NCBI GenBank assembly: GCA_937926515.1
Contig: CALAZZ010000263.1
Location: forward strand, 1 to 6,611
Reading direction: 5' to 3'
DNA length: 6,611 bases
From: an uncultured Bacteroidales bacterium
Lineage (GTDB): Bacteria; Bacteroidota; Bacteroidia; Bacteroidales; F082
Shown piece after piece: positions 1 to 6,611 of the stretch (its first letter is position 1; every line of letters starts with the position of its first letter). Position numbers and translations under genes: made by a program. Under the pieces are notes generated by a model, which saw nothing but the letters and a program-made list of their open reading frames with translations, searched no databases and was not told the origin of the DNA.

Positions 1-261
1 ATCCGATTTGAGTACTTTAAGTACTTCCAGTCCATTTAGTTTAGGTAGTTTGAGATCAAGGAAAATCACCTTAGGTGGTTTGTTTAACTTTTGTTCCGAA
101 TAGTCACCACGGCAAAATATAAAATCAAGCACCTGCACACCATCTTCAACCACAAACACATTGTTCACCAGGTTTTGTTTCTTAAGTGCCCTGATCGTCA
201 GCTCGGCATCATTTGGGTTGTCCTCAACAAGTAGAATGTCAACCGGGTTATATTGCTTCAT
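1..261 (-). CDS. Rcp1-type single-domain response regulator (3' end cut by window)
   Basis: Stand-alone CheY-like receiver, expected to take a phosphoryl group from the kinase encoded just upstream and to act in the cytoplasm through protein contacts. The 87 visible residues begin MKQYNPVDILLVEDNPNDAE. E13 and D14 form the acidic metal-binding pocket. D69, in the FLDLKLP strand, is the predicted phosphorylation site. The long loop between the second helix and D69 (residues about 50-64) and the NPNDAEL and RALKK wording are typical of the family of Rcp1, the partner of cyanobacterial phytochrome Cph1. Members usually have about 140-150 residues, so the conserved Thr/Ser and Lys of the C-terminal half lie outside the window. 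The ATG start lies 12 bases after the kinase stop, which implies co-transcription. No Shine-Dalgarno sequence precedes it. Whether an output domain follows cannot be seen, but the family normally has none. The family call is confident; the pathway controlled is unknown. Confidence 0.93.
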   Translation of the reverse strand, partial: MKQYNPVDILLVEDNPNDAELTIRALKKQNLVNNVFVVEDGVQVLDFIFCRGDYSEQKLNKPPKVIFLDLKLPKLNGLEVLKVLKSD

Positions 262-273
262 AAGTTTTAGATT

Positions 274-3200
274 TTAAGTTTCCTTTTCATCCGTGATCAA
301 AGGTAAAGAAAAATAAAATGAGGCTCCTTTACCGACTTCAGCTTCGGCGCGAACCTGTCCGCCATGCCTTGCAACAATACGCTTCACTGTGGCCAGCCCG
401 ATACCTGTTCCCTCAAAATCGCGAACGGAATGTAATCGTTGAAATACCGTGAACAGCTTATCAAGATATTGCATGTCAAAACCAACACCGTTGTCCGCGA
501 GACAGAATTCACAATAATTATCTCTACGAGCACAAGTAATCTGAATGACAGGATTGTCCTTTTTGGATGTGAACTTAATTGCATTTGAAATGAGGTTCAC
601 CAAGACCTGCCTGATGAGTGATTCATCTCCTTTGACATGGCATAGGTCTTTGACATTAAAAGTAATAGCCTTCCGCTGGTCTGCGCTTGTCAGTTCGTTA
701 TAAACGGTTTCTACCAATTTATTCATATCAATATTGGTATGCTTCATCTGCTGCCTGCTCAGGCGAGAAAATGCAAGCAGGTCATCAATTAAAACTCCCA
801 TTCTCTGTGCATTCTCACGAATCAGGTTGCTAATGCGCAACCCTTCATCACCAAATTTATCCGCATGGTCTTCAACCAAAATGCGCGTAAAACCATCTAT
901 AGCCCTAAGTGGAGCCCTCAGGTCGTGCGACACGGAATAGCTGAATGCTTCAAGTTCCTGATTCGCGGCTTGCAACTGTGCGGTTCTTTGTTCAACACGC
1001 TTTTCAAGTTCGGTATTTAGGGTTTGTATCTGGCGGGCTATTTTTTTCTGCTCCGTTACATCATCTATCAGCGTAAGTATGGAGATCAAATCACCCATAT
1101 CATCGAACACTGCTGAGTTATACCAAACACATTCCATAACCTGCATTCCCCGGTTAAATAATCGGGTAGATATAATACTTCGTTTAATTTTCCCCGATTT
1201 AAGTTTCGATAACGTATTCTTGACCTGCAACTTATCTTCGAGGTGAATAAATTTCACTTCATCAAAACCCTTACTCACAATATCTTTGATTTCCCATCCA
1301 AACATTTGTTCTGCCCTTTCAGACCATTGCTGGATCATTAAATCTTTGTCCCATTCAACTACAGCCAGAGGTGTGTTCTCCACATGATCACGAAGCAGTT
1401 GGTTTGCCCGTGCAATTTTGGCTTCAGCTTCCTTCAGTTCAGTAATGTCCATCACTGTGGATACCATAATGTTTTGTTCTGGAAGTGGGATATTCAGGGC
1501 ATTCACAATTCGATTTGAACCATCGCTACGGGTTACCTTTATGTTTTCCCAATGCATGCGCCTGGCGTCTCCCGAAGCAATATCTGCCATGATTTTACCT
1601 TTTAACTTGGACCTGTATTGCTCATCCGGATACACATGCTTAAAGAAATTTTCCACATTTTGTAACACCTGTTTTTTCCAACCATAGATCTCTTCGAACC
1701 TGTTGTTCATATAAACGGTTTCACCCTCATTTATTCTGTTCATGGCAATTCCAATGGGCAGCTTATCCAACACCGTTTGAATGAACTCATTTTTCCGCCG
1801 AATTTCAATCTCCATGGTTTTACGCTCGGTGATATCCATAATAAATCCTTCCAATACCTGTTCTTTTTCACTGGCATCGCTTATCAGGCGCCCCTTTTCC
1901 CAAACGATTTTTTCAAGGCCGTCTTTTGTCCTGATGCGGTATTCGAGATTGAAAGGTTTCCTTTTTCTATTGCATTCATCTATGGTTTCAACAACATACT
2001 GCTGATCATCAGGATGAATCAGATCACCATACTGCAAATCTCCCTCGATAAGTTCAATATTGGTATATCCGGTTAATTCATAACAACCCTCGCTCAGGTA
2101 CAACATGGGCCATGATGGTTGATTCAGGCATTGATAAGCCATGCCGGGCAAATTACTAAGCAGGTTTGTTAATCTTTCCTCGTTTTTCTCCAATTCTTTC
2201 TCCATGCGCTTACGCTCCGTGAAGTCAACCGAAATGCCACATACTGCATACACTTCATTGTGCTCATCAAAAAGGGGGAATTTTGTGCTGTAATAATAAT
2301 GTACACCATCAGCCTCAATGTTTTCCTCTTCAAATATGAGTGATTCCCTTCGGCGAATCACCTCCAGGTCATTTTCACGATGTTGGTAAGCACTTTCCTG
2401 GTTCATTACCTCATGTTTCTTTTTACCGATCAGTGATTTGGAGGTGCCACCAAGAAATTCCATGAACGGTTTATTGAGCATCAGGAAATTGCCTTCCGTA
2501 TCGTTCATATAAATGAAGGCAGTTGTGTTATCAATAATACTTTGAAGGAGCTTACGGTTCTTTTCAAGCTCTTGGTTAGCTTTGATCCTTTCTGTTATTA
2601 ACTCGGAATAGAGTATCACACCACCGATGTGTCCATTCGCCAGATGCCAAGGACGGCATTCCCATCTGGTGAATTCAGTAATTCCGGATTGACCCTTGAA
2701 GCTATCAAGCTCCGACTTGAGAACTTGCCCTGTCAGAGCAATCCTGAATTTCTCTTCCCACCTTTCTTGATTCCTCCCTTCAATGTCCTTTGGAGTTTTA
2801 CCAATCACTTCATCCATATTGAGCTGATAATCAAAAAGAAACCTATCACTTACAAATACAAAACGAAGCTGATCATCCAGCACTGCGATGGCATTTGGAT
2901 CGTAGCGGATGATTTCCTGCATAAGAAGTAATCTATTGCTCGCTTTTTTCTCAGTTTCACTATGTTTGGCATCAAGAATCATGATCGAGTTGATAAAACG
3001 CCATGCCAAAAACATAAAAAGCAGGATGAGTATCAGCGAAACGAGGTGGGCATAAAAAATTGATTCAACCCAATCTTGTTCTGAAAAAGTGAGCCGGACT
3101 GCTACAAGGAAAACCGGCATCAGCAAAGCAAGTGGAAACAATCGTCGTGACATATATCCGCCAACGGTATCAGTCGTGAAGATCAGATTGATTCCCATAT

Positions 3201-3837
3201 CAGGAGCAGCAACCATAATGGCAAGCGCAAGAAAAACAAATGCAATGGCCGTATGCAAGGCCATTTTGGTGAAAATGGAAAACCCATAAAGAGCTGGTGC
3301 ATCAAAGACATAGCCCAGAATAGGCATCAGGGTGTATAAAAATATAAACAAGGCTAAAAACTGTGAAACCAGCACCCGCTTGTCAGATTTATAAATGAGA
3401 AGCATGAGTGCAGTACCTGTAATCATGAAATTGACAGCCGAATTCATGGCCATCCTTCCAGGTATCCAGGTGAAGGTCGTCCCAACAGATTCCTTAACAA
3501 GAAGTTGGTCAAGACTTATTTCCACACCAACAAGATCAGACAATGCGTTCACCAGGCCAATAACGACAACCAGCAAGGAAAGGAAGGTCGCAACTGGTAT
3601 ATAAAATTTCCTCCTTTCCCTGTTTAGCAGCATCCAGAGTGCTGTGCCGGAAAAAACAAAACCCAGGGCCGTATTTGCCTTCATTGAAACGAAATCAGGG
3701 TGTAACCGAATGACGCCCTCCCAACCAAACCACCATCCCAACAATACAACTAAACCAATGAGTGTAACAAGGTAACTTGCTGCAATTGAAAATGAGCGTA
3801 GAAGTTGTCTGATGTATGTTGGCTTATCTCCTGTCAT
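274..3837 (-). CDS. Membrane-bound multi-PAS sensor histidine kinase (phytochrome-like HisKA core)
   Basis: Senses an unknown signal, autophosphorylates on His and probably passes the phosphate to the adjacent Rcp1-type receiver. Numbering is from the ATG at 3837 (1187 residues). An in-frame TTG at 3852 could add five residues, but the ATG is preferred. About eight membrane helices are visible: 17-36, 54-72, 78-98, 130-148, 154-177, 190-211, 231-250 and 259-285. Basic residues on alternate loops place both ends in the cytoplasm. Five PAS domains follow at roughly 302-418, 428-542, 551-672, 683-801 and 809-930. Each ends in an ITER/DIT-like motif (414, 539, 668, 797, 926), and the third carries HPDD as in PAS_3 folds. 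A coiled coil (929-965) leads to the HisKA H-box SVSHDLRAPLRAIDGF with H971. The HATPase_c domain has its N-box at N1081/N1085, DNGVG at 1115-1119 and GTGIGL at 1143-1148, so the core looks catalytically complete. No LOV cysteine, GAF domain or C-terminal receiver was seen. Ligand and target genes cannot be predicted. Confidence 0.95.
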   Translation of the reverse strand: MTGDKPTYIRQLLRSFSIAASYLVTLIGLVVLLGWWFGWEGVIRLHPDFVSMKANTALGFVFSGTALWMLLNRERRKFYIPVATFLSLLVVVIGLVNALSDLVGVEISLDQLLVKESVGTTFTWIPGRMAMNSAVNFMITGTALMLLIYKSDKRVLVSQFLALFIFLYTLMPILGYVFDAPALYGFSIFTKMALHTAIAFVFLALAIMVAAPDMGINLIFTTDTVGGYMSRRLFPLALLMPVFLVAVRLTFSEQDWVESIFYAHLVSLILILLFMFLAWRFINSIMILDAKHSETEKKASNRLLLMQEIIRYDPNAIAVLDDQLRFVFVSDRFLFDYQLNMDEVIGKTPKDIEGRNQERWEEKFRIALTGQVLKSELDSFKGQSGITEFTRWECRPWHLANGHIGGVILYSELITERIKANQELEKNRKLLQSIIDNTTAFIYMNDTEGNFLMLNKPFMEFLGGTSKSLIGKKKHEVMNQESAYQHRENDLEVIRRRESLIFEEENIEADGVHYYYSTKFPLFDEHNEVYAVCGISVDFTERKRMEKELEKNEERLTNLLSNLPGMAYQCLNQPSWPMLYLSEGCYELTGYTNIELIEGDLQYGDLIHPDDQQYVVETIDECNRKRKPFNLEYRIRTKDGLEKIVWEKGRLISDASEKEQVLEGFIMDITERKTMEIEIRRKNEFIQTVLDKLPIGIAMNRINEGETVYMNNRFEEIYGWKKQVLQNVENFFKHVYPDEQYRSKLKGKIMADIASGDARRMHWENIKVTRSDGSNRIVNALNIPLPEQNIMVSTVMDITELKEAEAKIARANQLLRDHVENTPLAVVEWDKDLMIQQWSERAEQMFGWEIKDIVSKGFDEVKFIHLEDKLQVKNTLSKLKSGKIKRSIISTRLFNRGMQVMECVWYNSAVFDDMGDLISILTLIDDVTEQKKIARQIQTLNTELEKRVEQRTAQLQAANQELEAFSYSVSHDLRAPLRAIDGFTRILVEDHADKFGDEGLRISNLIRENAQRMGVLIDDLLAFSRLSRQQMKHTNIDMNKLVETVYNELTSADQRKAITFNVKDLCHVKGDESLIRQVLVNLISNAIKFTSKKDNPVIQITCARRDNYCEFCLADNGVGFDMQYLDKLFTVFQRLHSVRDFEGTGIGLATVKRIVARHGGQVRAEAEVGKGASFYFSLPLITDEKET
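3253..3684 (-). repeat. Threefold M-x-x-[NH]-[TS]-A-x-x-F motif within the kinase membrane domain
   Basis: This is a protein-level repeat inside the sensor kinase, spanning about residues 52-195 plus the start of the third helix (ATG numbering). The motif appears at M52-KA-N55-T56-A57 to F60, at M129-AM-N132-S133-A134 to F137, and at M192-AL-H195-T196-A197 to F200. Each copy sits just where the chain re-enters the membrane after an outer loop, at the start of helices 2, 4 and 6. This suggests the first six helices are three related helix hairpins. Similar 'NTAL' membrane regions are known in front of PAS kinases in other bacteria. Their ligand is not known to me. Confidence 0.6.
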
Positions 3838-4010
3838 ATTCGACAAAAACAAAAAATAGTATAAAAACCTTTATATTTCACCAGTAAATATATAAATGTT
3901 TGCTAGTTAAAAGATTCATACGAAATATTCTTTCAAAAGGTTATCGTTCTTTAATAAGAATCATTTCTACAATTTTTTCTTAACATTGTAGTTCTATTCA
4001 TCATAAACTC
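3838..4010. promoter_or_regulatory. AT-rich divergent intergenic region between kinase operon and peptidase gene
   Basis: This 173-base gap separates two start codons that point away from each other, so promoters for both genes should lie here. No exact Bacteroidota -7 element (TAnnTTTG) was found. On the plus strand TAACATTG at 3981-3988 differs at one position, and would give a short leader for the peptidase. On the minus strand TATTTTTTG (plus coordinates 3850-3858) has one extra base in the spacer and lies very close to the kinase start. A short dyad, TTCTT-TAAT-AAGAA, occupies 3947-3960. All of these could be chance in sequence this AT-rich. Neither start has a Shine-Dalgarno sequence, which is usual for Bacteroidota. 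Confidence 0.4.
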
Positions 4011-6611
4011 ATGAAATTTTCTACAAAACCAATCCTTGTATTAATCGTAGCCATAGCATGGAATACACATCTGGTTGGTAAATCTAATCAACCGGATAAC
4101 AGCACTCCCCATCAGACTTCACTCATCACTGCAGCAGATAGTATAAAACTGAGTAGTCTGCCTCCACTCTTACTGGATGAATCCGCCCTGCGCAGGTCGC
4201 TGCCGGCTGTAGTGGATAATTCGGAGCAAATATTCATGCGTCCGGTTTTTTTGCAATCAGGTTGGGTTTGTAACCAATCTGCCACCATCGCCTACCTTTT
4301 TACCTATGAGATCAACAACAAACGGAACTTACCCGGCGATGATCCTGAAAACCAATATACCGATCATTTTGCATACGCATTTCTCAACAACGGGATTGAA
4401 ACTGCCGGGGTGAGTTATTATGAAAGTTTCGAAGTGGTTAAAAAATTAGGTACACCAAATATTGATGTTTATGGAGGCCTGGATGAAGGTGGTTACTCAA
4501 GATGGATGAATGGGTATGACAATTATTACCAGGCCATGCATAACCGTATCAATCAAGCCTATAGCATTAAGCTTGACAGCCCCGAAGGGCTCCAGACCTT
4601 AAAAAACTGGATCTATGATCATGGCTCATGCAGTCAGGCCGGCGGGCTGGCCAGCTTCAGTGTTAAATTCAGTTCGCCTTATGCCATGACCCTCCCTCCC
4701 AATACCCCTGAGGCAGGCAAAAAGGTGGTTGTGCAATGGGATTCACCGGCTGACCATGCCATGACCATTGTAGGCTATAACGACTCTATCCGCTATGATT
4801 ACAATGGCGATGGCCAATACACAAACCACCTGGATATCAATGGTGACGGTGTGGTAGATATGCGTGACTGGGAAATCGGAGGATTCAAGTTTGTAAACTC
4901 CTATGGCCCGAACTGGGCCGATCAGGGCTATGCCTATATGATGTACAAAACAGTTGCAGATCATATGCATGAAGGGGGCATTTGGAATCATATGGTAGTT
5001 GTAGCTGATGTGAAAGCTGAATATGAGCCTCTGCTCACAGCAAAGGTAAAAATGACACATCCCTGCCGAAGCAGCATCAAGATCATGGCAGGATATGCCG
5101 AGGATTCCGTTGCCACCGAACCCGACTATGTCTTGCATTTCCCGGTGTTCGATTTCCAGGGAGGATGCTTCCCTATGCAGGGGCCCTATGAACCAAATGG
5201 CGACACCATTGAGTTTGGCCTGGATCTGAACCCATTGCTTTCATACGTCATCTCAAACCAGGAGGGAAAGTTTTTCCTGATTATTCAGGAAGATGACCCT
5301 GACAACCTGTATCAAGGTGAAGTACTCTTTTTTTCAATCAGGGATTATTCAGGTCCGCTAACGGAATACGAGGCAGATAGTCCTGTATCAATAATTAACA
5401 ATTCAGTTACGAGCTTGACCGTCACTGCCTCATTGGACCCGGACCGTCCAACGGTGGAAACAGCTCAGCTGCCCGAAGCGGTAATTCAAATGGCCTATGA
5501 AGTCCAATTGGAGGCCTCAGGTGGGACCCCACCCTATCGATGGAGGCTGGTGGACGACTATAATATACTTTACGGATCCGATACCTTTCCCACAACAAAC
5601 CATAAACAATTGACATTTTCGAATCCAGGTGAAGGAATAGCCCGCATCGAATTGCCTTTTGAATTTCCATTTTACGATGCTTCATATGATGAATTATTTG
5701 TTGCCGTTGATGGGTTTATCATTTTTGAGGAGTCACTGGTTCCGTGGCCTTATTATATTGAAGGCAAAACCTACATCATGCAAAACAGGCTGATTGCTCC
5801 TTTTTTATGCAAGCCATTCATGATAGAACCTGACTTTGGTGATGGAATATGGTACGAGCTTGAAGATGAATCGGTAACGATCAGGTGGGAGGTTTCCGAA
5901 AGCAGTAACCCGGCCAATACATATGCCGGTTTCGCTGTCAGGCTGACCAGCGATGGTACAATAGCGTTCATCTATGATGATTACAACATTCCGCCCTGGT
6001 CCATGCGGTTTGCCGGTATCAGTGCAGGTAATGGCGAAAATCATATTATCCTCAATACGAATGAAAATTTCAATCCGGAACCTTTATCAAAGGTGATATT
6101 CAGCAGGTCGAACCAACACCACGGATTGCAATTGAACTCCAACGGCTTGCTTAGTGGTAAAATAGATCAGCATTTCAGTCAGAACCCAATTAAAGTTAGT
6201 GTAACTGATCATAACAACATCAAGGCTTTTCACATGTATGAGCTGGATGTAGCCGGCATTGAAATCATTGCTAAACTTCATGATTCTCCTGATCAATTTC
6301 TTTATGCGGGACAAACCTATGGGTTAGATGTATCATTTATAAATCATAACAGTGATGTATTTGACGGTGGCGAGCTCATACTAAGTTCCGAAGACCCAAA
6401 TATAATCGTACAGACCTCATCATTGAACCTGGGTAGCATTCAGCCTGCTGACAGCCTTTTACTTGAGAATGTATTTGAATTGGTTGTATCTGAAACCATG
6501 CCCGACATGCATCGTATTTCATTACAATTTCAAGCTAACCAGGTTGGTCTGAATCGGGAGTTTGATTTTACAGGACGCTCCCCTGCTGTCAAGCTGATTT
6601 CTTCCCAGCTA
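4011..6611 (+). CDS. Secreted papain-like (C1A-type) cysteine peptidase with beta-sandwich modules (3' end cut by window)
   Basis: Predicted exported peptidase; the frame stays open for 867 codons to the window edge. The ATG is the first in frame after a TAA at 3981. Residues 1 to about 23 look like a Sec signal peptide: K2 and K6, a hydrophobic stretch at 8-17, then polar sequence. The peptidase domain covers about 72-335. Q82 and C87 match the oxyanion Gln and nucleophile, HAMTIVGY supplies H249, and FVNSYGPNW supplies N296, followed by a GYAYMMY strand. Two Asp-rich EF-hand-like loops lie between His and Asn (263-286). A beta-rich module follows (about 340-455; C352 and C386 could pair). 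Next comes a putative Ig domain whose halves, 486-520 (ASGGTPPYRW) and 704-748 (NGLLSGKID), flank a nidogen-like block (525-702). Another beta module starts near 750. The substrate is unknown. The C-terminus, where a type IX sorting domain might lie, is not in the window. The active-site Cys context is atypical, so activity is inferred and an inactive homologue is possible. Confidence 0.85.
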   Translation, partial: MKFSTKPILVLIVAIAWNTHLVGKSNQPDNSTPHQTSLITAADSIKLSSLPPLLLDESALRRSLPAVVDNSEQIFMRPVFLQSGWVCNQSATIAYLFTYEINNKRNLPGDDPENQYTDHFAYAFLNNGIETAGVSYYESFEVVKKLGTPNIDVYGGLDEGGYSRWMNGYDNYYQAMHNRINQAYSIKLDSPEGLQTLKNWIYDHGSCSQAGGLASFSVKFSSPYAMTLPPNTPEAGKKVVVQWDSPADHAMTIVGYNDSIRYDYNGDGQYTNHLDINGDGVVDMRDWEIGGFKFVNSYGPNWADQGYAYMMYKTVADHMHEGGIWNHMVVVADVKAEYEPLLTAKVKMTHPCRSSIKIMAGYAEDSVATEPDYVLHFPVFDFQGGCFPMQGPYEPNGDTIEFGLDLNPLLSYVISNQEGKFFLIIQEDDPDNLYQGEVLFFSIRDYSGPLTEYEADSPVSIINNSVTSLTVTASLDPDRPTVETAQLPEAVIQMAYEVQLEASGGTPPYRWRLVDDYNILYGSDTFPTTNHKQLTFSNPGEGIARIELPFEFPFYDASYDELFVAVDGFIIFEESLVPWPYYIEGKTYIMQNRLIAPFLCKPFMIEPDFGDGIWYELEDESVTIRWEVSESSNPANTYAGFAVRLTSDGTIAFIYDDYNIPPWSMRFAGISAGNGENHIILNTNENFNPEPLSKVIFSRSNQHHGLQLNSNGLLSGKIDQHFSQNPIKVSVTDHNNIKAFHMYELDVAGIEIIAKLHDSPDQFLYAGQTYGLDVSFINHNSDVFDGGELILSSEDPNIIVQTSSLNLGSIQPADSLLLENVFELVVSETMPDMHRISLQFQANQVGLNREFDFTGRSPAVKLISSQL
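4797..4868 (+). repeat. Tandem EF-hand-like Asp/Asn loops inside the peptidase domain
   Basis: Two 12-residue loops stand directly end to end at residues 263-274 and 275-286 of the peptidase. The first starts D-Y-N-G-D-G. The second, DINGDGVVDMRD, has Asp/Asn at positions 1, 3, 5, 9 and 12, Gly at 6 and Val at 8, matching the calcium-binding EF-hand or dockerin loop. The first loop is weaker because position 12 is Leu. They lie between the catalytic His and Asn motifs. Calcium binding is inferred from the pattern, not shown. Confidence 0.7.

Noticed and set aside
262..273. Possible terminator or promoter between kinase and receiver genes
   Set aside because: The gap is only 12 bases and has no hairpin; it is best read as an intra-operon junction.
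734..3604. Plus-strand open frames of 66-100 codons opposite the kinase
   Set aside because: They are antisense to PAS, HisKA and membrane segments that are clearly conserved on the minus strand, and their translations look non-protein-like.
3838..3852. Five-residue N-terminal extension of the kinase from an in-frame TTG at 3852
   Set aside because: The ATG at 3837 is close by and is the stronger start codon, no ribosome site favours the TTG, and the extra residues add no recognisable sequence.
3866..3942. AACCTTT and AAAGGTT inverted repeat in the intergenic region
   Set aside because: Seven bases with about 60 bases between the arms in AT-rich sequence is expected by chance.
4743..5138. 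131-codon minus-strand open frame
   Set aside because: It lies wholly opposite the peptidase gene, whose catalytic motifs are encoded on the plus strand here. Its translation shows no recognisable domain, so it is a shadow of the real gene.
5422..6314. Several minus-strand open frames of 66-87 codons
   Set aside because: All overlap the continuous plus-strand peptidase frame, overlap one another in part, and show no domain or start signal.

Overview
The window looks like chromosomal DNA from a Bacteroidota bacterium, probably a marine or gut-type member of the Bacteroidia or relatives. This is inferred from three things. Base composition is moderately AT-rich. None of the three starts has a convincing Shine-Dalgarno sequence. 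The right half encodes a large multi-domain secreted cysteine peptidase of a style common in that phylum. No RNA gene, mobile element, CRISPR array or long DNA repeat was seen.

Left part, minus strand (1-3837): a two-gene signalling operon. A very large membrane sensor histidine kinase (about 1187 residues) has an eight-helix membrane region, five PAS domains in series, a coiled coil, and a HisKA/HATPase core of the phytochrome-like type. After a 12-base gap comes a stand-alone receiver protein of the Rcp1 type, cut by the left edge of the window. The kinase has no receiver of its own, so the small protein is its natural phosphoryl acceptor.

Middle (3838-4010): a 173-base AT-rich divergent intergenic region that must hold the promoters for both directions. 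Only weak promoter-like and dyad signals can be seen.

Right part, plus strand (4011-6611): one reading frame stays open for 867 codons to the right edge. It encodes an exported papain-like (C1A-type) peptidase. Its catalytic Cys87, His249 and Asn296 can be placed by motif. Between His and Asn it carries two back-to-back EF-hand-like Asp/Asn loops. Several beta-rich modules follow, including a putative Ig domain that appears to be split by a nidogen-like insertion. The C-terminus, where a sorting domain would be expected, lies outside the window.

Nothing in the sequence links the kinase operon functionally to the peptidase beyond their shared intergenic region. The most unusual signals are the peptidase active-site architecture, its nested beta domains, and a threefold repeated motif in the kinase membrane domain.
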